From assembly GCF_023017165.1 (NCBI RefSeq), contig NZ_JALKBW010000001.1, positions 496,001 through 560,000 of the forward strand: a stretch of DNA of 64,000 nt, read 5' to 3'. Numbering within the stretch: position 1 is the stretch's first letter; every line of letters begins with the position of its first letter. Origin of the DNA: Gordonia alkaliphila (lineage in GTDB: Bacteria > Actinomycetota > Actinomycetes > Mycobacteriales > Mycobacteriaceae). Below, piece after piece: positions 47,257-57,300 of the stretch. A program made the translations under genes and the position numbers. The notes beneath the pieces are model-generated. The model worked only from the letters and a program-made list of their open reading frames with translations, was not told the DNA's origin and searched no databases.

Positions 47257-48021
47257 ATGACCGCCAACCACTCGTACGACATCCTGGGCGCCACCGTCGC
47301 CCTCCCCGTGCAGATCCGCTCGGCCCGCTGCTTCGTGGCCGGATACACCGCGGACGCCGAGGCGGTCGGCCGGGCGATCGCCGAACGCGGCACGGCGGGG
47401 CTGCGTCCTTTGCAGATCCGTTCCGGCCGCGCGCTGTGCATGCTGGTCTTCGTCGAGTACCTCGACGGCGACCTGGGGCCCTATCACGAATTCGGGGTCT
47501 GTTTCCTGGTCGAGGACCCGGCCGCACCGGCCTCCTCCGGACTGGGTGCGCTGCGTGCGCTCGGCCGCGGCGACGCGCACGCCCTGATCCACGAACTGCC
47601 GGTCGACGGCGACTTCACGAGGGCGGCCGGCCGCGGCATCTGGGGCTTCCCGAAGATCATGGCCGATTTCGACGTCGACCACACGAGCCGCACCAAACGC
47701 GGCCGGGTGTCCGCGGACGGGCGACTCATCGCCGAACTGACCGTCCGGCCCGGCCTCCCCGTGCCCGGTGCCGGTTCCGAGACGGTCCTGCAGTCGTACT
47801 CGCAGCTCGACGGCGTGACCCGGCGGACCCCCTGGCGGCTGGGTTCCACCACGGGTACCCGCACCCGACTCGGCGGCGCCGCCCTGACCCTCGGCACGCA
47901 TCCGATCGCCGACGAGCTGCGCGCCCTGCGCCTGTCCCGACATGCTCTCACCAGCAGTTCGGTCGCCGATCTCACGATGACCTTCGACGCTCCCCACCTT
48001 CTGGACGACGACCGGGGCTAG
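47257..48021 (+). CDS. Acetoacetate decarboxylase-family protein
   Basis: The 254-residue protein has the ADC fold signature: PGPYHEFG-like segment (here LGPYHEFGVCFLV), RGIWGFPKIMADFDV around the usual lysine position and a C-terminal PIADELRALRL. The FPK lysine is in the place of the Schiff-base lysine of acetoacetate decarboxylase. Many actinobacterial members are not true acetoacetate decarboxylases, so the substrate is open. The ATG at 47257 was chosen because upstream sequence is the divergent promoter region. Confidence 0.85.
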   Translation: MTANHSYDILGATVALPVQIRSARCFVAGYTADAEAVGRAIAERGTAGLRPLQIRSGRALCMLVFVEYLDGDLGPYHEFGVCFLVEDPAAPASSGLGALRALGRGDAHALIHELPVDGDFTRAAGRGIWGFPKIMADFDVDHTSRTKRGRVSADGRLIAELTVRPGLPVPGAGSETVLQSYSQLDGVTRRTPWRLGSTTGTRTRLGGAALTLGTHPIADELRALRLSRHALTSSSVADLTMTFDAPHLLDDDRG

Positions 48022-48041
48022 TCCCCCGCCCCGCGCGCGGG

Positions 48042-48060
48042 GTAGGTTAGGTTCACCTGA
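48042..48060. promoter_or_regulatory. IdeR/DtxR-like iron box
   Basis: The 19 bp GTAGGTTAGGTTCACCTGA matches the IdeR/DtxR consensus (TTAGGTTAG-C-CTAACCTAA type) at 15 of 19 positions. It ends 22 bp before the lipoprotein start, so binding would overlap the promoter. Iron-loaded IdeR would then repress the gene. No similar site was seen before the peptide synthetase operon genes in this window. Confidence 0.65.
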
Positions 48061-48082
48061 CCATCGCATGAAGGATCTGAAT

Positions 48083-48595
48083 ATGCAGAAGACCCTGCGC
48101 AAGCCCGTTCTGGCCGTCGCCGCTCTCGCGGCCGGTGCCGCCATCGCCCTGACCGGCTGCTCCAGCGACAGCACCGACAACGCCACGAGTAGCGCCGTCT
48201 CGGCCGCGACATCGGCCACCGACCAGGTCAAGGCGGCCGTCGACGGCCTCGACAATGCCCAGGCTCAGGACATCCTGCGCACGGCCGTCGACCCGGCCAC
48301 CCCGGCCGCCGACCTCGATAGCGTCGTCGACGCCGCTGATCCGGCGACCACGGCGGCACTCATGGGCTTCGCCAAGGGCGCCACCGCTGCCGGTTACACC
48401 CCGGACGCGTTCACCGTGACGTCGGTGTCCGCGGCTGAGAAGGTCGACGGCAAGGACGCCGCGACGGTGACCGTCTCGGTGAAGTCGCCGCACGTCCCGC
48501 AGCCCATCGACATGCCCCTCGTCTTCGTCGAGGTCGACGGCACGTGGAAGCTCAGCAGCGACGCGGTGACCCAGCTGGCCGCCATGGGCCGGTAA
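48083..48595 (+). CDS. Lipoprotein, probably iron-regulated
   Basis: The 170-residue protein has a lipoprotein signal peptide with lipobox LTGC (Cys near residue 25). A Ser/Thr/Asp/Ala-rich spacer and a domain of about 120 residues with two similar halves follow, ending VFVEVDGTWKLSSDAVTQLA, as in mycobacterial LppX-like or low-molecular-weight antigen MTB12-type domains. The ATG at 48083 is chosen because GAAGGA lies 7 bases before it; the ATG at 48068 has no such site. The upstream iron box suggests expression under iron limitation. Confidence 0.78.
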   Translation: MQKTLRKPVLAVAALAAGAAIALTGCSSDSTDNATSSAVSAATSATDQVKAAVDGLDNAQAQDILRTAVDPATPAADLDSVVDAADPATTAALMGFAKGATAAGYTPDAFTVTSVSAAEKVDGKDAATVTVSVKSPHVPQPIDMPLVFVEVDGTWKLSSDAVTQLAAMGR

Positions 48596-48854
48596 GTCTC
48601 CACCAGACGCACCAACCGCGCGCTCTCCGGCCGCGCCGATCACCCAGCGGTGGCCGGCGCGGCCGTTCCGTCGGCGGACACGCTCCACCGGTGCAGCGGC
48701 TCGCCGTCGGGTTCGACGGTGATCACCACGACCGGCTCGCGCCCCGGAGGCAGCACTCGCGCCATGAGACGGCCGGCCGGCAGTGGCCCGAGTTCCTCGA
48801 CGACCAGCGCCGTGACGGTGCGGAGGACCGCATGCTTCTGGCGCTCGCCGAGCG

Positions 48855-50488
48855 CCTGACTTTTATCAATTTAGTGCGCACCTCGGATCGCACTGAGCAC
48901 GTCGGCGAGGTCGTCCGGTAGTGGGTCGGCGGCGGTGATGATCTGGTCGCCGACGCGGATCTCGATGGTCCGGTAGCGGCGGGTGGTGGTCACGAACTTC
49001 TTGATCGACCAGCCTGTCCGTTCCTCGACCACCCGTGTCACCGCGAGTGCTGCCATCACGATCGCCAAATGCGCACGGATCGAGTCCTCGGTCCGGTGGT
49101 AGATCGGCCGCGCCGCCAAATCGCCCTTTGACATGCGGAAACTCTTCTCGATCCGCCACAGCTGATGGTAGGCGCCGATCACGAACTCCGGAGTCGGCCC
49201 ATCGATGTTGGTGATGTAGGCCTTCCACCCGGCCAGCGTCCGCGCCTTCGTCTCCAACTCGCGATTGACGCTCTTGTCCGCGCCCTTGAGAGTGACGAAC
49301 CGGTTCCGCTTGACCGGAATCTTGCCTTCCACGGCCTTCTCGGCTTTTCCTATCTGTTCGTTGATCCCGCGCAGGCTCCGCCGAGCCCGATCGGCCGAAT
49401 ACCGGTAATAGGTGACCCGGTTGCGCCGAAAGCTCGTCTTCGCGTGTGCGCGCTGGTGCTGGGCCAGGGTCAGCCCGTCCGCTGGCGTCTGATCGGGATG
49501 GTCGGCGACCCACTTGGCGATCTGGTACGGGATCGACGGCATCCGCTCACCGAGGATGAACGAAAGATCCTCTCGTTCAATCGCTTTCATGTTCTCCGCG
49601 GAGATCATGCCAGCGTCGGCGACGACGGTGACGTCGCTGAGGTCATGGGCTGCCATGAACTTCAGGACGGTCGGAACGATCGTGAGTTTCTCGCTCTTAT
49701 TGCCCTCGAACGCCTCGATCAACAGCGGGAAACCAGTGGCGTCGGTGAGCATCCCCACGGTGATCTGCGGCTCGAGACGACGTTCTTTCGAGAATCCGGG
49801 TTCGCGGAATCCATCGGCCTTGTCCGTCTCGAAGTACAGCGTCGTGACGTCGTACAACACGAGCGTCGTAGGCCCCAGGCCTGCATGCTTGGCACACGCG
49901 GCAGCGAGATTCTGTCGCCAGGTGTCGGTGGCGTAGATCGGCAGGCGACGGTTCATCGTCGGATACGACATTGCCGGCACACCAACTTCCTCGAGGACAC
50001 GGATCGAGTCGAGTTTGCTGGTGGGCTCAATGATCCGCGCCAACACCAGGTCGCGGAAAACCGGATCACCGCCGGTCGCGTCGTCGAAGCCGAGTTCGCG
50101 GTAGAGGTACTCGAGTCCATCCCACAGGTGCCCCATCCGTGAGGACTGGATCGGTAACGGCTCCGCTGAAGCCGGCACGACATCCGCAATGCCTAGGTCC
50201 AACTCGCCCTGACCTGCAGCAAGACGCCGCGCAGCCACGGCCTTGAGCGCGGCGTACTCGTCGTCGGTGTGCGCTGACCCGATGTGCTCGATCGACCGCG
50301 ACCCCTTCCGCGAACCGTGAACGATCTGGACTGCTCGCGCTCCCGAAGCGGTCTTCACGGTCCGAACGTAGGCCATCCACCCACCCTATCGGCGATCCTT
50401 AGTGCACAAATCCAGCCCGAAACAGCTCTAAACCCGCAGGTCGCAACAAGCAAAGTCCAATATGTCCGAGTCGGTGATAAAAGTCAGG
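48855..50488 (-). mobile_element. IS1634-family insertion sequence, about 1.63 kb
   Basis: The terminal inverted repeats are CCTGACTTTTATCA at the left (from 48855) and its complement at the right (to 50488). It contains one transposase gene on the minus strand, with about 110 bp between its start and the right end. Complete and flanked by a perfect duplication, so recent. Confidence 0.92.
48871..50376 (-). CDS. IS1634-family DDE transposase
   Basis: The 501-residue IS4-superfamily transposase has an N-terminal part starting MAYVRTVKTASGARAVQIV. The DDE catalytic domain shows the first Asp in LYDVTTLYFETD, the second in VVADAGMISAENMKAI and the Glu in YHQLWRIEKSFRMSKGDL (YREK-like signature), followed by HLAIVMAALAVTR. 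Full length and intact. Confidence 0.93.
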   Translation of the reverse strand: MAYVRTVKTASGARAVQIVHGSRKGSRSIEHIGSAHTDDEYAALKAVAARRLAAGQGELDLGIADVVPASAEPLPIQSSRMGHLWDGLEYLYRELGFDDATGGDPVFRDLVLARIIEPTSKLDSIRVLEEVGVPAMSYPTMNRRLPIYATDTWRQNLAAACAKHAGLGPTTLVLYDVTTLYFETDKADGFREPGFSKERRLEPQITVGMLTDATGFPLLIEAFEGNKSEKLTIVPTVLKFMAAHDLSDVTVVADAGMISAENMKAIEREDLSFILGERMPSIPYQIAKWVADHPDQTPADGLTLAQHQRAHAKTSFRRNRVTYYRYSADRARRSLRGINEQIGKAEKAVEGKIPVKRNRFVTLKGADKSVNRELETKARTLAGWKAYITNIDGPTPEFVIGAYHQLWRIEKSFRMSKGDLAARPIYHRTEDSIRAHLAIVMAALAVTRVVEERTGWSIKKFVTTTRRYRTIEIRVGDQIITAADPLPDDLADVLSAIRGAH

Positions 50489-51418
50489 TGAGACGGCCGG
50501 CCGGCAGTGGCCCGAGTTCCTCGACGACCAGCGCCGTGACGGTGCGGAGGACCGCATGCTTCTGGCGCTCGCCGAGCGCCGCGGATCCGCCGTCGTCGAG
50601 CAGCGTGACCGTGATGTCCCGCTCGCGCGCCGCCCGCACCGCGGCGGCCAGGTCCGGATCGTCGAGCGCGGCCCCCCGGATGCCGTCGCGCAGACCGAGT
50701 TCCAGCAGGTGCACTTCGCGCAGGTCTGCATCGGTCAGCGGCGTTTCCGCGGCCACCCTCCGCAGAATGGGTCCCACCTGCGCCGAGAGCCGTTCGATCC
50801 GATCACTGCGCCGGTTGCGGGACGCCCGAGCGGTCCGGGTCCGCACCGCCGCCTCCTGGCGCCTGCCCTTCAGCGCGACAAAATCGCTGCGCACCCCCTG
50901 CAGCATCACCGCGGTCGCCGAGATGGTGAGAAAGGTGACGCCCAGGGCGACCGGGTACCCCACCCCCATCCAGCCGGTGAAGCCGAGCAGCTGCGCCGCC
51001 ACCAACCCCGCCGCACTGATGCCGGCGAAGCAGCCCCAGGCCAGCCACGGGGCACCGCGAAAGACCATCAGCACCATGGCCAGCACGCTCGCCGAGATCA
51101 CCGGGTAGTGGCCGGTGATCGACGGAGGGTCCCCCACCGCGATCGAGGCGCCGGCCATCGCTGCACTGGCGACAAGCCCGAGCGCGGCGAACCATCGACC
51201 CGCACGCCGGTCCCCGCTGTCCCAGAGGAAGACGAGCTGAATCAGTACCGCGGCCACCGCAACCACCGCGCCGACGGTCAGCCACCAGTACGCGGTCGCG
51301 TGCCGGGTCGGCGCGATCACCACCGGAACGGTGCCCGCCAACGCGAAGAGTGCCAGGACGAGCGCCAACCGCACCGGCTGCCACGGCCGGACCGTGGCGC
51401 TGCGGCCTCGCGTCGCCG

Positions 51419-52681
51419 TCACGCGGCAACCGTCCGCGGACGCCGCCACCGCAGCCGCACCCGGGTCCCCGAACCGATGGCGCTCTGCACGTCGGCGCTA
51501 CCGCCGGCCAGACGGCCCATGCGCTCACGAATCGCGATCGGCAGCCCGATCGCCGTCGGCGGAAGCTGCTCCACGTCGAACCCGACGCCGTCGTCCACGA
51601 CGTCGACGACCACTTCGTCGCCGCGCAGCACGATCATCGCCACGCACGTCGCCGTCGGTCCGGCGTGCAGGCGGGCGTTACGCACCGCTTCCACCGCGGC
51701 ATCCGACAGCGCCACGGCCGCCTCGAACGGGTACTCGGCCGCGCGTTCGGCGTCGACGTCGACCTGCACCCCCTCGGCGCCGCCCACCTCGGCGACCGCG
51801 GTACTGAGCTTCTCGGCCAGTTCGTCGCGCGTCAGCGGCCGAGCGGGCGCCTCGGCATCGGCCGCCACCGACCAGTTCTCGAGTTCGTCGAGCACCGCCC
51901 GGGCCTGTTCGGCGGTGTGCGCGTCGATACGGCCCGAATGCAGCTCCGCGAGTACAGCGATGATTCGGTCGTGCACCAGCGCGTCGAGGCGCTGGCCTTC
52001 CCGGTCCCGCGCGATGTACCAGCTGCCCTGGCGCGCCGCCTTCAGCGCACGGCGGCGCTCGTGGTCGGTCCGATCGGCGATCACCACCACCGCCCACACC
52101 AGCGCGAGATACACCAGGGTCACGCACAGCGACCACAGGGTCGCCATCAGCAGCGCCACGTCGAGACGGCCGTAACTGAGCTGGCCGACGCCGACCGCCC
52201 CGATCGCCACGCACGAGACCAAGGCCAGGATCGCGAGCCGGGGACGATGCACCAGGATCAGCGCGACGGCGGGCAGGTGGGCATAGAGGCTCTGCAGTAT
52301 GGGTCGATCCGCCACCCCGAGCAGGCCCAGGTGTGCCCCGGTCCACGCGAACTGCCACGCGATCACCGAGGACAGACACATGGCCCAACTCAGGAAGGCG
52401 ACCACCGTGTACCCGCCGGACCGGCCGAGGAGCCCCGCGGTGAGCCACGCCAGCGCGCACACGAGCAGCCCGCTCAGGTGCAGCGGCGACCACCAGGACG
52501 CCACCAGCTCGTCGTACTCGTCGTACGAGGCCACGGCGAGCACGAACAGCGCCGTGTAGGCGGCCGCCAGCATGAAGGACCCGAAGCGCTGCGCCGCCGC
52601 CGTCGACGAGGGGCTGCCCGCACCCAACACACTCGCCGGAACTCGGGCGTCGGCGCGCGCGAGAAGGCCGGTGGGCGTCAC
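51419..52681 (-). CDS. NarX/DesK-type sensor histidine kinase, copy 2
   Basis: The 420-residue kinase has six membrane helices in residues 30-210, a likely phospho-accepting His in LVHDRIIAVLAEL, an N-box (VRNARLHAG), a G1 box (DDGVGFD) and the final GSGTRVRLRW. It is a paralogue of the kinase at 45188 with the same short H-box. The GTG at 52681 is chosen because AAAGGA lies 5 bases before it; a GTG 15 bp upstream is less well placed. The stop overlaps the partner membrane protein start (GTGA). No response regulator gene is adjacent, so the regulator at 46441 may serve both kinases. Confidence 0.82.
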   Translation of the reverse strand: MTPTGLLARADARVPASVLGAGSPSSTAAAQRFGSFMLAAAYTALFVLAVASYDEYDELVASWWSPLHLSGLLVCALAWLTAGLLGRSGGYTVVAFLSWAMCLSSVIAWQFAWTGAHLGLLGVADRPILQSLYAHLPAVALILVHRPRLAILALVSCVAIGAVGVGQLSYGRLDVALLMATLWSLCVTLVYLALVWAVVVIADRTDHERRRALKAARQGSWYIARDREGQRLDALVHDRIIAVLAELHSGRIDAHTAEQARAVLDELENWSVAADAEAPARPLTRDELAEKLSTAVAEVGGAEGVQVDVDAERAAEYPFEAAVALSDAAVEAVRNARLHAGPTATCVAMIVLRGDEVVVDVVDDGVGFDVEQLPPTAIGLPIAIRERMGRLAGGSADVQSAIGSGTRVRLRWRRPRTVAA

Positions 52682-52759
52682 AGACGTCCTTTCCACACAG
52701 TCGAAGTGATCGTCGTCGCAAGGGTACTCCAGGCCTCGCCGACCGGCTGAGATGCCGAA

Positions 52760-52789
52760 CGGCCCGATTCCGCGGAGGGAACCGGGCCG
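52760..52789 (-). terminator. Terminator-like hairpin after mbtH
   Basis: CGGCCCG and CGGGCCG form a stem with four further pairs (TTCC/GGAA) after a mismatch, about 72 bp past the mbtH stop on the minus strand. It would end the peptide synthetase operon before the second kinase gene. Confidence 0.45.
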
Positions 52790-52860
52790 ATCGAAGGCCG
52801 TGACGCTCTGCTCGATGCTGCGTCGCGATCATCTCGGCGATCGCGATCGAGCCTGCCGGG

Positions 52861-53097
52861 TCAGCCGCCGGCACCCCGCTCGGCGGCGTCGCGGTCCATC
52901 GCGTCGATCAGGCTCTTGGGCCGCAGATCAGTCCAGTTCTCCTCGACGTACGCCAGGCAGGCGTCGCGGCTGTCCTCACCGAACACTTTCGTCCAGCCAG
53001 CGGGGATGTCGGCGAACGTCGGCCACAGCGAGTGCTGATTCTCGTCGTTGACAAGCACGAAGAAGCGTCCGTTCTCGTCGTCAAAGGGGTTCGTCAT
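52861..53097 (-). CDS. MbtH-family protein
   Basis: The 78-residue MbtH-like protein has the family pattern [19 protein letters not shown] and the conserved Trp residues through [11 protein letters not shown]. MbtH proteins bind and stabilise adenylation domains of nonribosomal peptide synthetases. It is downstream of the synthetase and esterase genes on the same strand, with a GAGGAGA ribosome binding site. Its presence supports a functional peptide synthetase upstream. Confidence 0.95.
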   Translation of the reverse strand: MTNPFDDENGRFFVLVNDENQHSLWPTFADIPAGWTKVFGEDSRDACLAYVEENWTDLRPKSLIDAMDRDAAERGAGG

Positions 53098-53199
53098 AAG
53101 GAATCTCCTCAGTAGTAAATCTATGGATCTCAGCGTCGGCAAGACCCACGGCGACACAGTCGGATGCTACCGGCCACCTGAAGGTTCTCCGGTGTCCGA

Positions 53200-54198
53200 T
53201 CAGCGGATCGCAGCCCAAATCTGCGGCCAGGATGCCTTCAGCTCACGCTCCCAGTAACCCCACGAATGGGTACCGGCCGGCCGAATCACGATGGTCGCCG
53301 GAATGTTGAGCTGCTTCAGCCGCTGCTGCATGTTCAGGGTGCAGTACGTCATCGCGGCCTCGATCCCACCACCCAGCGCGATCTGATCGATCATCTTCGG
53401 GTCAAGATCGCCGAGCGAGTGGATCTGCTCGTCAGGTCCGGGCAGACCCGACATCGACGAGATGTAGAGGGACGTTCCGCGCAGCTTGTTCGCGTTGATC
53501 AGCGGATCGTGCTTCCGCCAGTCCGGACCGTCGAGCGGACCCCACATTTTGGTCATGTCCGCACCGATCCGCCCGACAATGACCTGGCGAATGAACTCCT
53601 GACCGATCGGGTCACTGGTCTGTGCGCAACCGCTGTAGGAGGCGACCGCCTTATAGTGCCCCGGCTTCTTGATCGCCAAGTTCAGCACCGATGTGCCTGC
53701 CATCGAGATTCCGGCGATCGCATTCTTGCCATTCGTGTTGTATCGCGCGGCAAGCAGCGGCGGCAGTTCCTTCAGCAGGAAGGTCTCCCACTTGCTCTTG
53801 CCGATGATCGGGTCAACCTTCTGCCAGTCGGTGTAGTACGAACCACCGCCGGCCAGCGGAGTCACGACATAGACGTGCTTGTTCTCGAAGAACTCCTGGT
53901 AGTCGGTCTTGTCTGCCCAGTTGCCCTCGCCTTCACCACCGGCGACACCATTGAGCATGTACAGCACCGGGGCCGGACGGCTCTGATCCTTCGGAACGAA
54001 TACGTCGAGCGGGATCTGACGATCCATCGACTCCGAATAGACAGTGAGTCGCTGGTGCTGCGGCCCCAGGCTCTCGCTGTTCGAGATTCGCGACGGAGCT
54101 GCCGAAGCAGTTCCTACTCCAAGCAGACCGGAGCCGACCAGTACCGCGACAGCGATCACGGCGAAGTGGGCGACAAACGCCCGTGCGTGGATCTTCAT
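53200..54198 (-). CDS. Secreted antigen-85-like esterase/mycolyltransferase
   Basis: The 332-residue alpha/beta hydrolase has a signal peptide (to about residue 33, ...GTASA-AP), a nucleophile elbow GISMAGTS and a C-terminal GTHSWGYWERELKASWP, which parallels the GTHSWEYW motif with the catalytic His of antigen 85. Ag85 proteins transfer mycolates to trehalose and arabinogalactan; relatives are general envelope esterases. The ATG at 54198 has AAAGGGA before it and begins a proper signal peptide. It lies between the synthetase and mbtH genes, which suggests a link to the peptide product (for example hydrolysis or envelope transfer), but it may simply be a neighbour. Confidence 0.85.
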   Translation of the reverse strand: MKIHARAFVAHFAVIAVAVLVGSGLLGVGTASAAPSRISNSESLGPQHQRLTVYSESMDRQIPLDVFVPKDQSRPAPVLYMLNGVAGGEGEGNWADKTDYQEFFENKHVYVVTPLAGGGSYYTDWQKVDPIIGKSKWETFLLKELPPLLAARYNTNGKNAIAGISMAGTSVLNLAIKKPGHYKAVASYSGCAQTSDPIGQEFIRQVIVGRIGADMTKMWGPLDGPDWRKHDPLINANKLRGTSLYISSMSGLPGPDEQIHSLGDLDPKMIDQIALGGGIEAAMTYCTLNMQQRLKQLNIPATIVIRPAGTHSWGYWERELKASWPQIWAAIR

Positions 54199-54378
54199 TG
54201 ATTCCCTTTCACAGCAGACATGCGGAATGATACCCGCGACTGTGGACACTTCTGACATCGATGACATAGCCGGCCACTCCGATCACCGAGCCACGTTCAT
54301 TGTCCCTTCGCAGCGCCGCAACCATCAGAACCTGGGCGTACGGATGTCCGCCGGCCAGTCCTAACACGTCAGCGGAGT

Positions 54379-57300
54379 TCACAGAATTGGTCCGTTCAGA
54401 CGACGTTCGATGAGCGGTCCAAGCACGGCGAATCCGTGGGCGCTCCCCATCGATCCGTGTTCTATGTCGACATCGATATTGACAAACTCACCGAGCGCCC
54501 GGTCGCGCCAGTAGTCCGTGACCCGCCCGGGCCGATCACGACGAGTCGCAGTGAACAACAACACCGGCACGTCCACGCTGCCCGGTTCGTGACCGATCAG
54601 CAGGTCCGCACCCGCATCGAAGGCACCGATCATGCGCCCGGACAGGTCGCCGAAGTCCAGGCCGGCCGCCCTGAGATTCCGCGCCAATGTGTCGCCTGCA
54701 GAGCCCGGCGACTGGTCGTCGGCGAGCATCGCCTCCCAGCCTGCACGGAGCTCGGCGACACTCGCAGCGTGCTCTTCGGGCGTGATCTGTTCCTCGTATA
54801 CCGCACCGGCCGCGGGGTCCAGAAGGCCCAGGAGCGCAACCTCGTGCCCCATCGCCTTCAGTTTCCGCGCCACCTCAAAAGCAATCACACCGCCGAGAGA
54901 CCAGCCGAGCAGGTGATACGGGCCGTGCGGCGCGACGTCGAGGATCTCGGTGACGTACCGGTCTGCGAACTCCTCGATCGAGGAGAAGCGTTCCTCTCCC
55001 GCGATCACGGCTGGATCCTGCAAACCGTAAACCGGCCTATCCGCAATGTAGGGCAGCAGGTCACCGTACATCCACGAGACACCGTCGGCTGGCGGGAAAC
55101 AGAACAGCGGAGGTCGCGACCCCGCGGTCCGCAGTCCGATCAGGACACCCGACGAACGGGCCTCACCCGAAATCACCGAGGCGAGGTTGCGAACCGTCGG
55201 GTGCGAGAACAGCCACGGCAGCTCGACCTCGCAGCCCGCCTTCCGTAGGTGAGCGGTCAACTGCACTGCCGACAGCGAACTCCCCCCGAGATCGAAGAAG
55301 GACTCGACCACCGAAACCTCGTCAAGGCCGAGCACGTCGGCGAAAGCGGAAGCGACGAGTTCCTCCACCGGCCCCTCTGGTGCGACGTATTTCGCAGCCA
55401 GCTGCCCGAAGTCCGCAGGAGGAAGAGCCCGCCGGTCGATCTTGCCAGCAGTACTCAGGGGAACACCGTCGAGCATTACCCAGACAGTCGGCACCATGTA
55501 GCCGGGCAGCGCCTGCGACGCCGCCGCCTTCACAGTGTCCAGATCCACCGTGGCAGGTGCCAGATACGCGACGAGATGGTCACTTCCACTCGATGCGGTC
55601 GCGACCGTCGCCGCCGCGTGGACGACCCCGGGGGCGCCGGCGAGCACCGACTCGATCTCCCCCAACTCGATCCGCTGCCCACGAAGCTTCACCTGGAAAT
55701 CGTTACGGCCCAAGTATTCGAGCTCGCCCGCCGCATTCCAGCGCACCCGGTCGCCGGTGCGATAGAGCCGCTCCCCTTCGACACCGAAGGGACTGGCGAC
55801 GAAGCGCTCAGCGGTCAGGTCGGGCCGAGAGGCATAGCCCCGCGCCAGCTGAACACCACTCAAATAGAGTTCGCCAGCGACACCGACCGGCACCATCGCC
55901 AGGCGTCCGTCCAGCACCAGGGTTCCGGTATTGGTGACCGGCCGACCGATCGGCACGATGGTCTCTCCGGCCCGAACCCGATGCGCGGTCACATCGACGG
56001 CAGCCTCGGTCGGACCGTAGAGGTTCTCCAACTGGACCTCCGGGAGCCTGGCGAGCAACGCCTGAGCATCGCCGGGCGCGAGTGCCTCACCCGAGGTCAC
56101 CACCAGTCGCAGCGTGTCGAGTGTCCGCACCTCGGCGCCGAGGACGCCGAGGAAGACCGAGAGCATCGACGGGACGAAGTGCACGACGGAGATCCGCTGC
56201 TCCGAGATGATCTGCGCCAGGTAGTCGGGCTCGGTGTGGCGGCCGGGTTCAGCGATGACCAAAGTACCGCCCGTCACCATCGGCAGGAACAGTTCCCACA
56301 CCGACACGTCGAACGTGTACGGCGTCTTCTGGAGCACCCGATCGGAGTCGCCGAATGCGTAGTCATCCGCCATCCAGGCCAGCCGGTTGACGATCGCCGA
56401 ATGCGTCACCGTCACGCCCTTCGGACGTCCAGTCGATCCAGAAGTGAACAGCGTGTAGGCCGCACTGTCACCGCGCACCGTCGCCGCTCTCTCGTCATCG
56501 GACACCGGCGGCGCCGCCAGGTCCACCGCTGCGGCGGCATCGACCTCTATCACCCGGATATCGTCGACCATTTCTGCGATCGATTCAGGTCGCGACGCGC
56601 TAGCGGCGACGAGCACCGCCGTCGCACCCGACGTGTCGAGCATCGATGCGACGCGGTCCACGGGGGCAGCGGTGTCTATCGGCACATAGTGGCCGCCCGC
56701 AGCGATCACCGCATGGACTGCCACAAGCATCTCCACGGACCGGTCGATCGCCACGCCCACCGCAATATCGGGTCCGATGCCACCTTCGATGAGTTGACGG
56801 GCCAAAGTCGCGATTCGCGCCCCGAACTCTCGGTAGCTGAGCTCACGGTCGGCAAACACCACCGCCGTAGCTTCTGGCGTCCGCGCGACCTGTGCGGCCA
56901 CCGCCGAAGCCAGGGTGCTGGGGCCCCGCAGGACCTCGGGGCCCACCGACAGATCGAACGCCCGGAACTCCTCGTCGATCGCCAGGAGCGGAACGTCGCC
57001 GACCGCACCGACCGGATTCTCGGTCAGCCCGGAGACAAGCATGACGAAGCGTTCCGCGAAAGTTGCTACCGTCGGCTCGAGGAACAGATCCGTCGCATAG
57101 GTGAATGACGCCGTCCATGCCTGCCCCTCGGGCGAGGTGAGCACAGCCAGTGCCAGATCGACCTGTGCGGGAGCATCGGCCCCATCCACGCCGGTGATCG
57201 ACAGGCCCGCGACATCCACCTCCGCCTGCTGGGCCGAGGCACCGGGATCGAACGACAACATCACCTGGGCGAGTGGCGCAAAGGCTTCGCTGCGCACCGG

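Larger units (their letters stand above)
48765..50580. repeat. 92 bp perfect direct repeats at the two ends of the IS (target duplication)
   Basis: 48765-48856 and 50489-50580 are identical over 92 bp. Two of these bases (CC) are also the outer bases of the element, so the target duplication is 90-92 bp. Only some IS families duplicate this much: the IS1634 family (IS1634 itself, and IS1549 of Mycobacterium smegmatis) is known for long and variable duplications, which agrees with the transposase type. Confidence 0.92.
48640..51422 (-). pseudogene. Partner membrane protein of the second kinase, disrupted by an insertion sequence
   Basis: The gene starts with a GTG at 51422 (overlapping the kinase stop, GTGA). 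It runs to 50489, is interrupted by an IS1634-type element, and ends at 48640 after the last 42 codons. Joining 51422-50489 to 48764-48640 gives an uninterrupted 352-residue protein. It is a paralogue of the membrane protein at 44154: about six helices, then a cytosolic part with LRDGIRGAALDDPDL and RDITVTLLDD, ending ...LPAGRLMARVLPPGREPVVVITVEPDG. As written the protein keeps all but the last 40 or so residues, so it could still be partly functional. Confidence 0.85.
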
